A stretch of 64,000 bases of DNA, from assembly GCA_963704855.1 (NCBI GenBank), contig CAVPHY010000024.1, positions 564,731 to 628,730 on the forward strand, given 5' to 3'. Below the pieces are notes generated by a model, which did not search any database, was not told where the DNA came from, and worked only from the letters and a program-made list of their open reading frames with translations. Each line of letters begins with the position of its first letter. Position 1 is the stretch's first letter. Both the position numbers and the translations under genes were made by a program. This DNA is from SZUA-36 sp963704855 (GTDB taxonomy: Bacteria > Pseudomonadota > Gammaproteobacteria > Xanthomonadales > SZUA-36). Of this stretch, positions 39,000 through 48,613 are shown one piece after another.

Positions 39000-40067
39000 A
39001 TGGCGGCGAAGACGGAGACGAATCGGACAGCGGAAGGCGACCTCCTCGGCTGGTCGATCCCCGAACTCGAGGAATTGCTGGGTTCAGCAGGTTTCAAGCG
39101 GATACACGCCGAAGCGATCTGGGGATCCCTGCAGCGAAAGGGAATCACCGATATCGCCCGGATGGAAAAGGTGCCGGATCGCATACGGGTATTCCTGAAG
39201 TCGAACGGATTTTCGATCTGTCGGCCAGAGATCGTTCGTGAGGAAAACAGCAGCGATGGTTTCACTCGCAAATACCTGCTGCGATTTGACGACGGCGAAG
39301 CCGTGGAGACCGTCCTTATGCGATACAAGGGCAGGGCAACCGCCTGTGTCAGCACCCAGGCCGGCTGCGCGATGGGGTGCGTCTTCTGCGCGACCGGTCA
39401 GTCCGGATTTCGGCGGCAGTTGAGTGCAGCCGAAATCCTGGCGCAGGTGCACCAGGTTGCTCGGGTGCTGGCGGACGAGGGTTCGCGGTTGCGCAATCTG
39501 GTTCTCATGGGGCAGGGGGAACCCCTTCACAATTATGACGCCTCCATGCGATCCGTCGATTCCGTCATTCATAGCAGCGGTCTCGCCCTGGCGGCGGATC
39601 GGGTGACTCTCAGCACGGTTGGATTGGTGCCGGCGATCAGGCGACTGGCCGACGAGCAACGCCCCATGTCTCTGGCTGTCAGTCTCCATGCGGCGACCGA
39701 TGCGGGGCGGATGTCTCTTATCCCCATCGCCCGTCGCTGGCCCCTGGTGGAACTGATGAACGCCTGTCGTTATTTTTCGGATAAGACCGGAAGGGAGGTC
39801 TTCTTTGAGTGGACGCTGATCGATGATTGCAACGACAGTATCGAGACGGCTCACCGACTCGGAGAATTGCTCGTCGGGCAGAAAGCGCATGTGAACTTGA
39901 TCCCCCTCAATCCAACCGCCGGTTACGACGGAGAGCCGTCGGGATTGAGCCGGGCCCGTGCCTTTCAGGCGGCCCTGCGGAAACACGGTATAGTCTCCAC
40001 CATCCGCCAACGGCGGGGTATCGATATCGCCGCCGGTTGCGGGCAATTGGCCGAGAAGGGTGGATGA
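39000..40067 (+). CDS. rlmN: 23S rRNA/tRNA adenine-C2 methyltransferase RlmN
   Basis: Radical SAM enzyme that methylates A2503 of 23S rRNA and A37 of some tRNAs by a two-Cys mechanism. The 355-residue product has the iron-sulfur cluster motif CAMGCVFC (Cys123, Cys127, Cys130) and a C-terminal Cys347 in AAGCGQLA, the mechanistic methyl-carrying/resolving Cys position. Other signatures are RATACVSTQAGC, VLMGQGEPLHNY and RVTLSTVGLVPAI. The ATG at 39000 has only a weak ribosome site. The gene is followed 90 bases later by the heparinase gene and may form part of a housekeeping group. Confidence 0.93.
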   Translation: MAAKTETNRTAEGDLLGWSIPELEELLGSAGFKRIHAEAIWGSLQRKGITDIARMEKVPDRIRVFLKSNGFSICRPEIVREENSSDGFTRKYLLRFDDGEAVETVLMRYKGRATACVSTQAGCAMGCVFCATGQSGFRRQLSAAEILAQVHQVARVLADEGSRLRNLVLMGQGEPLHNYDASMRSVDSVIHSSGLALAADRVTLSTVGLVPAIRRLADEQRPMSLAVSLHAATDAGRMSLIPIARRWPLVELMNACRYFSDKTGREVFFEWTLIDDCNDSIETAHRLGELLVGQKAHVNLIPLNPTAGYDGEPSGLSRARAFQAALRKHGIVSTIRQRRGIDIAAGCGQLAEKGG

Positions 40068-40157
40068 CCCGCAGGCGTGGCGTCAACTGGATGAAACCTT
40101 CGGGCGGGTGGGGCCCGGGGCCTTCGGTTTTTCTCGGCTAAGATCGCGTTCTTGCCT

Positions 40158-42764
40158 ATGGGTCCTGGCATGAAGACGGGTAGCGCCTTTTTTCCGCCGG
40201 ATCTGATCGAGCGCGCCAGGAAGAACTCGGAAACCCATCATTGGGCGGGCGCCATCCGGGATGCCATCGTTGAAAAGGCCCGACCGTGGCTCGGATTTTC
40301 CCATGATCAACTGTGGGAGATGATCTTTGGCCCGGATATCACCCGTTCGTGGATGGTCTGGTCCAACGGGCATTGTCCGGCCTGTCGAAATCCGGTCACC
40401 ATGTACCATTGGAAGATCGATCCGTTCGGTGCACCGTGGAAGGTGCAATGCCCCCACTGCACCGAGTTTTTTCCCAGGAACGATTTTGAGGCGTATTATC
40501 GATCCGGGCTGGATGCGTCCGGGATATTCCGGGCGGAAGCCGCTGATCGATCCCTTCTGATACCGGAACGTGCGGACTCGAACCGTTCGAGAGGATTCGG
40601 AATCGATGATGGGGAAGGGTTTGTCGAAGGGGACAGTCGATGGCGGTTTATCGGCGCCTACCTGATCTATGGGCAGTGGAAGGGCCTGATTCTCGGTGGT
40701 ATCGACGCTCTTTCCGCGGCCTATGTCGTCAGTGGCGACGATGAATGCGGTCGGCGCGCGGCGGTACTCCTCGATCGGGTGGCGGACCTTTATCCCCTGT
40801 TTGACTTTGCCGAACAGGGCCTGGTTTACGAGGAGCGTCCCAGGTCCGGATTTGTATCCAACTGGCATGACTCCTGTGCGGAAACCCGCATGCTGGTCGA
40901 GGCGTACGATCGGATCTTTCCGGTGTTCCAGGATGATTCTCTCGTGGCCTTTCTCCAGGAAAAGGCTTCGCGGTTCGGTATCCCCAATCGAAAGAATGAG
41001 CCGTCCGAGATTCAGCGAAATATTGAGGAACGGATCCTGCGCGAGACGCTGGCCAACCGGGACAAGATCTACGCGAATTTTCCCAACGAGGAGCAGACCT
41101 GTCTGACCATCGAAGCGGTTCTTGGCTGGCCGGGCAACCGCGATCGGATCGAGGTGATGATCGATGAGATCGTTGCGGAAGGCACCTCGGTCGATGGTGT
41201 GACCGGCGAAAAGGGATTGATGGGATATGCGACCATAGGTCCCTCTCAGATGGTGGGACTGCTCGGGCTGTTCACCCGTCTTGATCCCGGATTCCTGGCT
41301 GCGACGCTCGAACGGCATCCGCGACTGCATGACCACTTTCGGTTTCACATTGATACCTGGTGCCTGCACCGGTTCTACCCCAAAGAAGGGGATGGGGGAG
41401 GATTCAACCAGGAGACGGCGAACTACTTCAACATGGTGTTCGATAAACGCGGGTTGCTTGAGCCGGGTCTTCTGCCCAGTCCATACTCGTTTCTGGGAGA
41501 ACTCCATCGATTGACCGGAGACCACGCGTTTGCCCAGGTGATTTACACCGGAAACGGCGGTCATGCCGGAGGACTGCCCCACGACCTTTTTGCGGATGCC
41601 CCATCCGCGTTTCAGGCCCGTATCGAAGGGGTGATCCGGGAATACGGAACGCTCCCGTACGTTTCGAGCGTCAATAAACAGGAATGGCACCTGGCGATCC
41701 TGAGGTCGGGCGAGGGTCGGCAGGCCCGCGCCCTCTGGATCGACTACGATACCGGTGGCCGGCACTGTCATCACGACGCCATGAATATCGGGCTCTTTGC
41801 CCGGGGGTTGGATCTGCTTCCCGACTTCGGGTATCCGCCTGTCCAATACGGGGGCTGGTACTCGAAGCATGCCGAATGGTACAAGTCGTCCGCGGCCCAC
41901 AACACGGTTGTTATCGATGGCCGGAGTTCAGGTGAGGGTGCGGGAAGAACCGAGCTCTGGGTGGATGCCGGTGAGGCTCAGGCCATCCGGGTGTCGGGCC
42001 CGGGGATTGTCGGGGCCGAGCGCTTCGAGCGAACCCTCGCCCTGGTTGATGTCTCGGCTGAGGATGCGTATGTCCTGGATGTTTTTCGGGTGAAGGGTGG
42101 GGGCGACCACGCCTGTTTTCTCCATGGGTATGCCGGTGAATTGACGACCCACGGCTTGAACCTGATTCCGATTTCCGACTACGGCCACGATACCGTCATG
42201 CGCCACTTTAGGGGTGATTCCACGCCCGCCCCGGCGTGGACCGCTGATTGGAGAATCGATGAGAAACAGGCCGGAATTCCCGCCGGTTCGGATATTCATC
42301 TGCGTTACCACGGTTTGACTGAAGGTGCATCGGCGTGCACCGCCGAGTCCTGGGTTTCTCTGGGCTACTCAAAAGACAACCCGGAGCTGTGGATCCCGCA
42401 ATTGATGATTCGGCGCCAGGGACTGGATCCCCTGGACTCGATCTTTGTCGGAGTGCTGGAGCCCTATGCGGGAAAACCATTCATCCATGCCGTGCGGCGG
42501 ATCGATCTGCCCGGGGGAGGCGTCGGGATTGCGGTGGTCGAGGTGAAACTGTCTGATGGACGGACGGACCTGCTCGTCTTTTCCGATTCGGGTGAGTCTC
42601 TGGCCGTCGCCGAGTGGGACCTGTCGTTGGCCGGTGCCTTTTGCTGGGTGCGACGCGGTTGTCATGGTGCGATTCAAAGGGTCACCGTTGCGGGCGGTCG
42701 GGCCTCGATTGGCAGGATCACCGTGGATGCTCAGGATCGTCCGTTCAGGTGTGAATCGTTCTAG
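40158..42764 (+). CDS. Heparinase II/III family polysaccharide lyase, apparently cytoplasmic
   Basis: An 868-residue protein with an N-terminal alpha/alpha-toroid region (about 10-480) and a C-terminal beta-sandwich (about 520-868), the layout of heparinase II/III and alginate-lyase-type enzymes. Sequences such as ETANYFNMVFDKRG and FGYPPVQYGGWYSKHAEWYK, then SSAAHNTVVIDGRSS, fit the catalytic face and the start of the sandwich domain. A zinc-ribbon-like insert CPACRNP (73-76) and CPHC (98-101) is unusual. No signal peptide is visible, so the enzyme probably acts on imported oligosaccharide. The start (ATG 40158) is uncertain; TTG 40152 is in frame. No transporter is adjacent. Substrate is not assignable. 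Confidence 0.82.
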   Translation: MGPGMKTGSAFFPPDLIERARKNSETHHWAGAIRDAIVEKARPWLGFSHDQLWEMIFGPDITRSWMVWSNGHCPACRNPVTMYHWKIDPFGAPWKVQCPHCTEFFPRNDFEAYYRSGLDASGIFRAEAADRSLLIPERADSNRSRGFGIDDGEGFVEGDSRWRFIGAYLIYGQWKGLILGGIDALSAAYVVSGDDECGRRAAVLLDRVADLYPLFDFAEQGLVYEERPRSGFVSNWHDSCAETRMLVEAYDRIFPVFQDDSLVAFLQEKASRFGIPNRKNEPSEIQRNIEERILRETLANRDKIYANFPNEEQTCLTIEAVLGWPGNRDRIEVMIDEIVAEGTSVDGVTGEKGLMGYATIGPSQMVGLLGLFTRLDPGFLAATLERHPRLHDHFRFHIDTWCLHRFYPKEGDGGGFNQETANYFNMVFDKRGLLEPGLLPSPYSFLGELHRLTGDHAFAQVIYTGNGGHAGGLPHDLFADAPSAFQARIEGVIREYGTLPYVSSVNKQEWHLAILRSGEGRQARALWIDYDTGGRHCHHDAMNIGLFARGLDLLPDFGYPPVQYGGWYSKHAEWYKSSAAHNTVVIDGRSSGEGAGRTELWVDAGEAQAIRVSGPGIVGAERFERTLALVDVSAEDAYVLDVFRVKGGGDHACFLHGYAGELTTHGLNLIPISDYGHDTVMRHFRGDSTPAPAWTADWRIDEKQAGIPAGSDIHLRYHGLTEGASACTAESWVSLGYSKDNPELWIPQLMIRRQGLDPLDSIFVGVLEPYAGKPFIHAVRRIDLPGGGVGIAVVEVKLSDGRTDLLVFSDSGESLAVAEWDLSLAGAFCWVRRGCHGAIQRVTVAGGRASIGRITVDAQDRPFRCESF

Positions 42765-42812
42765 GGCGAATCGACATCACCGATGGGCTGTTCGGCCGCG
42801 GATTTCCACAGC

Positions 42813-43136
42813 TCAGGAATAGGTCAGATAGATGAATCCGGTGACCGCGGCCAGAGCCAGCCAGGCCAGTCCGAAGTAGAGCAGGCATCCGCGACGGACC
42901 TGGTTTTGGAGCAGACCTACATTCGTGTCTTCGAGCGGATCCGGGGCGATGGACATATCGCCGATCGGTTCGGGCACCGGCGTGCTGTCGGCGACCGGAG
43001 AGGGTGGTGGCCCCATGGGAGCGGGCCGCTTTTCGACCGAAACTGGCTCTTCGGAAGCGATTTCCGTCTCGATCCACTCGAGATGCTTGAGAATCAGGTC
43101 GCGCTGTTCGCGCAATTTCTGGTGGCGTGGGGTCAT
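42813..43136 (-). CDS. Small single-helix membrane protein with coiled-coil N-terminus
   Basis: A 107-residue protein reading from the ATG at 43136: MTPRHQKLREQRDLILKHLE, a basic amphipathic helix, then a Pro/Ser-rich spacer (PAPMGPPPSPVAD), and a C-terminal hydrophobic segment (GCLLYFGLAWLALAAVTGFI). It would be tail-anchored in the inner membrane. No family is recognised. It is convergent with the heparinase gene and upstream on the same strand as rpmA, from which it is separated by a terminator. Confidence 0.62.
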   Translation of the reverse strand: MTPRHQKLREQRDLILKHLEWIETEIASEEPVSVEKRPAPMGPPPSPVADSTPVPEPIGDMSIAPDPLEDTNVGLLQNQVRRGCLLYFGLAWLALAAVTGFIYLTYS

Positions 43137-43277
43137 TCCGATTGAGCAAAGGCTCCTTCCTTGGTGTCGGACGCACATCGCCTCCAGTTAAGGACGCCTT
43201 GAATAAATTGGGTATGACCGGTCCGAATCATTCCAGCGGACGAACAGACATGTTTCGTCCCCCAAGGTTTCCGGGCA

Positions 43278-43304
43278 AGAAAAAGCCCCGCCAGAAAGCG
43301 GGGC
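43278..43304 (-). terminator. Intrinsic terminator of rplU-rpmA
   Basis: On the minus strand, GCCCCGC and GCGGGGC (43298-43304 with 43285-43291) form a seven-base stem with a six-base loop, followed by CTTTTTCTT. It lies 36 bases after the rpmA stop. Confidence 0.9.
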
Positions 43305-43339
43305 CGTTCCAAAAATCTTGATGGGTAATGTGTTCTGGA

Positions 43340-43594
43340 TCAGGCAGATACCGGCTGGGCGATGTTGACCTTGCGGTGTGCCTTGTCGAATACAACCGTT
43401 CCATCGGTGAGCGCGAAGAGCGTGTGGTCTCTGCCGAGACCTACGTTGGCCCCTGGATGAAAACGTGTGCCGCGCTGTCGGACAATAATCGTGCCCGCCG
43501 TGACGGTCTGACCGCCGAAGCGCTTGACACCAAGTCGCTTGGGGTTGCTGTCGCGCCCGTTCTTACTGGTTCCCTGTCCTTTTTTATGTGCCAT
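43340..43594 (-). CDS. rpmA: 50S ribosomal protein L27
   Basis: L27 sits at the peptidyl-transferase centre with an extended N-terminus. The 84-residue product begins MAHKKGQGTSKNGRDSNPKR and reads RLGVKRFGGQTVTAGTIIVR, then TRFHPGANVGLGRDHTLFAL, the unmistakable L27 pattern. The N-terminal MAHKK has no cleaved extension of the Firmicutes type. It is 19 bases downstream of rplU and ends at a strong terminator, a two-gene ribosomal operon usual in bacteria. Confidence 0.97.
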   Translation of the reverse strand: MAHKKGQGTSKNGRDSNPKRLGVKRFGGQTVTAGTIIVRQRGTRFHPGANVGLGRDHTLFALTDGTVVFDKAHRKVNIAQPVSA

Positions 43595-43613
43595 GGCGAA
43601 AAATCCTCAATGC

Positions 43614-43928
43614 TCAGCCTGTGATTGATTCGATCTGGATGACCGAAAGTTCCTGACGATGGCCCCGCTTGCGGCGGTAACCCTTGCGCTTCTTCTTCTT
43701 GAAGATGATGACCTTATCACCGCGCTTGTTCTCGATCAGTTTGGCACTGACGCTGGCTCCGTCCACCCGGGGCGTGCCGAAACGGATATCGGATCCCTCA
43801 CCGAGGGACAGAACATCGTTGATTTCAATGGTAGCGCCCGCTTCAGTGCCTGGAAATTGATTGACGACAAGGACGTCACCCTCTTCGACGGTGAACTGTC
43901 TGCCCTGGGTCTTAATTGTCGCTTTCAT
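43614..43928 (-). CDS. rplU: 50S ribosomal protein L21
   Basis: L21 binds 23S rRNA in the large subunit. The 104-residue product starts MKATIKTQGRQFTVEEGDVL at ATG 43928, the standard N-terminus (an in-frame upstream start at 43973 would add unrelated residues). Basic segments VIIFKKKKRKGYRRKRGHRQ in the middle and IQIESITG at the end match L21. It is followed by rpmA. The same-strand upstream region overlaps nothing. Confidence 0.96.
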   Translation of the reverse strand: MKATIKTQGRQFTVEEGDVLVVNQFPGTEAGATIEINDVLSLGEGSDIRFGTPRVDGASVSAKLIENKRGDKVIIFKKKKRKGYRRKRGHRQELSVIQIESITG

Positions 43929-44003
43929 AAGAGATAAACCGGTGAATAAGAAGCCGCAGGGTTTTGAAATCAAGGATTTAATTCACATTCTGTGTCGACT
44001 GCA

Positions 44004-44737
44004 ATGGATGGAGGAACCGTCAGAAACTACTTTCGCGATCCGGCGACGGTCCAGCATTATGTGGAGGCGGCGACCCGCCTGGGTCTGTGGGCCTCCGAAG
44101 AGACAGTCCTGACCCAGTTGTTCGACCGGGCGGAGACCCTCCTCGAATGCGGATGCGGGGCAGGCCGGATCGCCTTCGGGCTTTGGGAACTCGGTTATCG
44201 ACATCTCCTTGGCTTTGATTTCTCCCGTGAGATGATTGTGGAGGCCAGACGGATGGCGCGCATTCTCGAATACGGGATTTCGTTCCGGGTCGCGGATGCC
44301 ACGCGCCTGGATTTTGAGAATGAGTCTTTCGATGGGGCCATTTTCGGTTTCAACGGCTTGATGCAGATACCCCTTCGGGCCAACCGCCGGGAGGCCCTCA
44401 TCCGGATCTCCTCTGCCATTCGCCCCGGGGGATATTTCGTCTTCACCACCCACGATCGCGATCTGAACAGTTACCGGGCTTTCTGGGAAAAGAAAGTCGC
44501 ATCTGGCAGGCGGGCGACCAGTCGGCGTCCCTGCTCGAATTCGGCGACCGTCATTTTTCGACTCCCCACGGCACGGTCTTCATTCACATTCCAAGCCCGA
44601 ACGAAGTGCGCGAGGATCTCGATGCGACGGGTTTCGACCTCGTTGAAACCCACCTGCGCTCTGACCTTGCGTCCGAATCGGCGGAGATCAGGGAATTCTC
44701 CGAAGAGTGCCGATTCTGGATCGTGCGGAAGCTGTGA
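44004..44737 (+). CDS. SAM-dependent methyltransferase (one apparent frameshift)
   Basis: A class I methyltransferase of about 244 residues if corrected. Motif I is LLECGCGAGRIAFGLWELG, and the post-I region reads LLGFDFSREMIVEARRMA. The motif IV-like region is FDGAIFGFNGLMQIP, with IRPGGYFVFTTHDRD after it. Near 44,487-44,494 the frame changes in an A-rich stretch (GGGAAAAGAAAG): the continuation ESRIWQAGDQSASLLEFGDR reads to the stop at 44737, ending FWIVRKL. A read error in the homopolymer is likely. The start (ATG 44004) is tentative. The gene is divergent from rplU. The substrate is unknown. Confidence 0.75.
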
Positions 44738-44764
44738 GTGGGAGGTCCCCCTGAAAACCGGTCG

Positions 44765-45409
44765 TCAGGGCAACGTGATACGGTAGTGATTGCCGCGTTT
44801 GTAATCAACGGGATAGACATAGCGCGTCCGCCATTTCTCTTCTTCCGAATCAACGACGATCGATTCGGCCTGTTGCTCGCGGTGGAGCGAGTCCAGGAGG
44901 GCCGCCTGGCGGTCGATCTCGGCCTGGCGTGCCTCGGCTTCCTCTTCTGACTTCCTCAATGCCCGTTCGGCCTCGAGAAACCGTTCCTCCGCCTCTTTGG
45001 CTTCCCGGAGCCTCAAATCTGCGAGGCGGCGGACTTCCTCTTCGACCACCGACTTTTCCTCAGACAGCAAAGCGAGCGCCATGGCCGCCTCGGCCGCATC
45101 GGCTTCGGCTCGTCGGCGGGCAGCCTCCTCACGTTCGCGCAGCGCTTCCGCTTCAGCCAGTCTGACCGCCTCTGCTTCGGCATCCTGCCGCGCCTTGATG
45201 CCCGCCAGCCGGCGGGCCTCGGCGTCCTCTTCGGCGCGCTTCAGCGCTTCCTTCTCCGCCTGTCGAATCGCTTCAATTTCAGCAGTCAGTTCGCTGACCC
45301 GCCGGGTCTCGGCCTGGTGCTCCCTGGTGGTCTGGACGCTTCGGTAGCCGAAAAATGCGGCCGATGCGACCGCGACTGTGACGATGAGTGTGACAATCGT
45401 TTTGTTCAT
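44765..45409 (-). CDS. Exported/anchored Ala/Glu/Arg-rich coiled-coil protein
   Basis: A 214-residue protein with an N-terminal hydrophobic segment (MNKTIVTLIVTVAVASAAFF), a signal anchor, and then a long unbroken coiled coil of charged and Ala residues (AEAEAVRLAEAEALREREEA and similar heptads) to about 175. The C-terminus is a short globular tail with WRTRYVYPVDYKRGNHYRI. No function is recognised; such proteins often act as structural or periplasmic spacers. The ATG at 45409 is chosen because it starts the hydrophobic segment. It is convergent with the methyltransferase gene. Confidence 0.7.
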   Translation of the reverse strand: MNKTIVTLIVTVAVASAAFFGYRSVQTTREHQAETRRVSELTAEIEAIRQAEKEALKRAEEDAEARRLAGIKARQDAEAEAVRLAEAEALREREEAARRRAEADAAEAAMALALLSEEKSVVEEEVRRLADLRLREAKEAEERFLEAERALRKSEEEAEARQAEIDRQAALLDSLHREQQAESIVVDSEEEKWRTRYVYPVDYKRGNHYRITLP

Positions 45410-45656
45410 GACATTCGGGGTCCGAAGATGAATCCGCATCTGCCCGGGGAAAGACAATAATTCCAACCGTATTCGGACCGATCAAGCGTTCTTGTGTTCC
45501 CGATGACTCAATTAACAGGATTTTCGCCAATAGATGAAATGGGGATAGAAATGCGCAAATAGCAACTCGGACGCTGATCCCGGATCCAACCCGCGATCAG
45601 GTGCTTCTTTCCCTTGACCGCTTTTTCGAGCCCTATAATTCATTTGCGGGCGATGT

Positions 45657-47036
45657 ATGATAAAGAATTCTTTAACTGAGCCATCCCGGGAGATTCCCGT
45701 CATTGCCGAAGCCGACATCTGCGTGGTCGGTGGTAGCTGCACGGGGGTATTTGCAGCGGTACGGGCCGCCCGGCTCGGGGCGCGGGTGATTCTCGTGGAA
45801 CAGCAGGGCTGTTTCGGCGGTGTGGCCACAAACGGCCTGGTCAATATCTGGCACAGCCTGCGCGATACGGTGGGCCGGCAGCAGATCATCGGTGGGCTGA
45901 CCGCCGAGGTGGTCGAGAGACTGGCACGGCGCGACGCGGTTCGGATCACCGACCACCTGATCAATTGCAATATCCTGAACACTGAGGAGCTCAAGATTGA
46001 GCTGGACGAGCTGATCACCGAAGCGAAGGTCATCCCGTTCCTGCACACGTTCTACGTCGCGCCGCACCGGGTCGACGGAAAGCTCGAGGCCGTGATCGTG
46101 GAGAACAAGAGCGGGCGCGGCGCGATCGCCGCAGCGTTCTTCATCGACGCCTCCGGCGACGGCGATCTGTGCCGCAATCTGGGCGTGCCGACCTACCTGC
46201 CGGAGACCCTTCAGCCCCCCACGCTCTGCGCCAAGATCTACGGCATGAACTTCGTCGCTGGGGAAGGGATGGACTCGGCGCCCGGGGCTTTCAACTGGGA
46301 GAAGGCGATCGAAGAGCACGGCCACGAGTTCGGGTTGAAGAAGGACTGGGGTTGGCGCTGCCCGATCCCTTCACTTCCAGGCATCTTCATGCACGCCGAC
46401 ACGCATGTTTTCGACGCCGACGTTTCCCGGTCCGACGAACTGACTCGGGCGGAAATCGAAGGGCGCAGACAGGTACGTGCCATGATGGACGTGGTGCGCA
46501 AGTATGGCCCGCCCGACAACCGGATCGGCCTGGTCGACCTGGCCTCTCATATAGGTGCCCGGGAGAGCCACCGGATCGAAGGAGTGCACCGGCTCACAGG
46601 CGACGAGGTCCTCGGCGGCAGGCGCTTCGACGACGCGATCGCCAACGGTTCCTACCGTGCGGATATACATCACAGCGACGGTCCGGGCATCACTTTCCGT
46701 TATCTGGATGGGACCGAGGTGGTGATCTCGGGGAGAGGTGATGAGAAGCAGGTCGGTCGCTGGCGGGAAGAGACCGCTGAGAATCCGACCTTCTACCAGG
46801 TGCCCTATCGATGCCTGGTCCCCAGAGGCGTTGACAACCTGCTGGCCGCCGGTCGGATCCTGGATGCCGACCCGGTCGCGTTCAGTGGGGTTCGGGTGAT
46901 GGTCAATATGAACCAGACCGGCGAGGCGGCCGGCGTGGCCGCGTGGCTCGCCTTGGATACTGGCGGAACCTGCGATTCGGTCGATACGGACAAGCTCCGG
47001 AAGATCCTCTCCGACGGGGGATCTATCATATTGTAG
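45657..47036 (+). CDS. FAD-dependent oxidoreductase
   Basis: A 459-residue flavoprotein. N-terminal Rossmann motif ADICVVGGSCTGVFAAVRAA is a variant of GxGxxG (GGSCTG). Family signatures of the FAD-oxidored group (PF12831) follow: GARVILVEQQGCFGGVATNG, FFIDASGDGDLC, then VPYRCLVPRGVDNLLAAGRI and GVRVMVNMNQTGEAAGVAAW. Members are common in Verrucomicrobia and Planctomycetes near sugar catabolic genes and may oxidise sugars or secondary metabolites. There is no signal peptide. It is the first gene of a likely catabolic group. Confidence 0.87.
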   Translation: MIKNSLTEPSREIPVIAEADICVVGGSCTGVFAAVRAARLGARVILVEQQGCFGGVATNGLVNIWHSLRDTVGRQQIIGGLTAEVVERLARRDAVRITDHLINCNILNTEELKIELDELITEAKVIPFLHTFYVAPHRVDGKLEAVIVENKSGRGAIAAAFFIDASGDGDLCRNLGVPTYLPETLQPPTLCAKIYGMNFVAGEGMDSAPGAFNWEKAIEEHGHEFGLKKDWGWRCPIPSLPGIFMHADTHVFDADVSRSDELTRAEIEGRRQVRAMMDVVRKYGPPDNRIGLVDLASHIGARESHRIEGVHRLTGDEVLGGRRFDDAIANGSYRADIHHSDGPGITFRYLDGTEVVISGRGDEKQVGRWREETAENPTFYQVPYRCLVPRGVDNLLAAGRILDADPVAFSGVRVMVNMNQTGEAAGVAAWLALDTGGTCDSVDTDKLRKILSDGGSIIL

Positions 47037-47147
47037 GTCCCAATTCCTTGAATATCTGGCGGCCTCATTGTTCAGAGAACGCTAATTGAGGGGTTCTTGC
47101 TCGCAATGAGGCCGTGGATCTTTCCTTCAGATGGGGGCGCGGCCAGG

Positions 47148-48561
47148 TCATTCATCAATGACTTGAAATGAGTAAAGGGCGGCCCGGATCAGATGGAAGC
47201 GCAGACGAATGGCATCTCCTTTAAGATTAGCCAGCGGCTCGGACCAGTCGGGGCGAGTCGCACCTCGTTCACCTCACGGTAAGTCGTGGCATCGGAACCG
47301 CTGTATCCTTCGAGAGGCTCGCCGGATGCATCCAGAACATCGATACGGACCGCAGCCCTGAGTGGCGTCTACGTTGACCTCGCAGGGCATCACCTTCCAG
47401 TCGGAAAGGTTTGGTCAGGACGATCAGCCTCTTTATCACCGGCGTTGAGGGAGACGAAGCCGTCCAGCCGCAGGCTGGCGAGACCGATACTGTTTGCCCG
47501 GTGGTGATTGATCTCCTTGGTTCCATGCCGTTCATTGCCTCCATAGTAGTATAACCAATGTCGGTCATCCCGCGTTATGATCGTGGACGACGGCTTTATG
47601 AAATCTTTGTCGAACGTCCCATCTTCGCCCCGTGGAATCATGGGCTCGCCCGCATAGACCCACCTAAGGTCCCAATCGCTTCCATCGCGGCTGGTGGCGA
47701 TGTAACAATTCATGGTATTGTGTTCGTGGCGCTTCACCAGGTCGGTCGGTCCTTCGCTGTTGTCCCCGGGCCATTCGTAGACCGAAAGGAGCCCGAAGTG
47801 AACGCCGCAATAGATCCAGTCGGCCAGTCCGTAAATCTGTCGACGGTCGGTTTCGCCTTTTCCTTCCCGGTCGAAGATCCATTCGCTGGTCGTTGTCCAG
47901 TTGGTCGGGTCTGCTTTGACGTCCGGGTTGACCATTCCGCGACTGCCCCTGATTTCGCCGGCCCCGCCGGCAGTCCCGAAATCGGTACGGGTGAACAGCC
48001 GGTAAGTCTGCGCCTCTTCGTCCCACAAAATCTGATTCAGGGTGTCGGCCGCTCTATGGGTTACGGGATTGCCGTCATTGTAGGGAGTCCAGTGAACCCC
48101 GTCGGCGGAATGGGCGATTCCGGCCATCGTCCCGGGCGCGTCGTAGGCGGCCTTGAAGCGGTGGGCCGGATCCGTTTCGTGAGAGTCGAGGGACACGGTA
48201 AGCGTGCTGCGACTTTGAGTGCAATGCCGGTCAACTCAGTGAAGTTCGAGAAATGCAGACCGTCTTCGGATTCCGCATATTTGTAGACCGAGCCCCCTCC
48301 CGGCTTTTCCGCACAATACCACATCTTGAACTTCCCCTCGTCCTGCAGGACGGTTCCGTAGAACCAACCTTTGGTGACGATCGGTTGGCCAGCATTTTCT
48401 TTGGTCACGCGTCCCAATTGCCGGGTGACGTTTTTCATGTGCTCAATCACATAGTCGTCCACCAATAGTTGTTTCTGCTGACCGATATCGATCAGTTCAT
48501 CACTGGCAGCGTGAGCAATTGAGGTGAAAACGATCCAGACCGATAGGAGGAGTCTATTCAT
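47148..48561 (-). pseudogene. Secreted five-bladed beta-propeller-type protein, several frame changes
   Basis: The N-terminal segment (48561 to about 48216) has a signal peptide (LLLSVWIVFTSIAHA) and IDIGQQKQLLVDDYVIEHMK, then VLQDEGKFKMWYCAEKPGGG. After a frame change near 48215 the middle reads SLDSHETDPAHRFKAAYDAP to LRLDGFVSLNAGDKE (47,420), with AHSADGVHWTPYNDGNPV and DRHWLYYYGGNERHG. Three or more further frame changes (near 47435, 47390, 47365, 47265) lead to a C-terminal GEPLEGYSGSDATTYREVNE and the final LYSFQVIDE before TGA 47148. This is a GH32/GH43-like fold of unknown activity, related to the gene at 50554. Broken gene and read errors cannot be separated here. Confidence 0.7.
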
Positions 48562-48613
48562 GGCTGATAATTCGGGTTTTGGGAATCGGAGAATCGGGTA
48601 GAGATTGTTCGGG

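Noticed and set aside
40083..41900. A 605-codon open frame antisense to the heparinase gene
   Set aside because: It lies wholly against a well supported lyase gene, and its product has no domain, only basic and Pro-rich text typical of a shadow frame.
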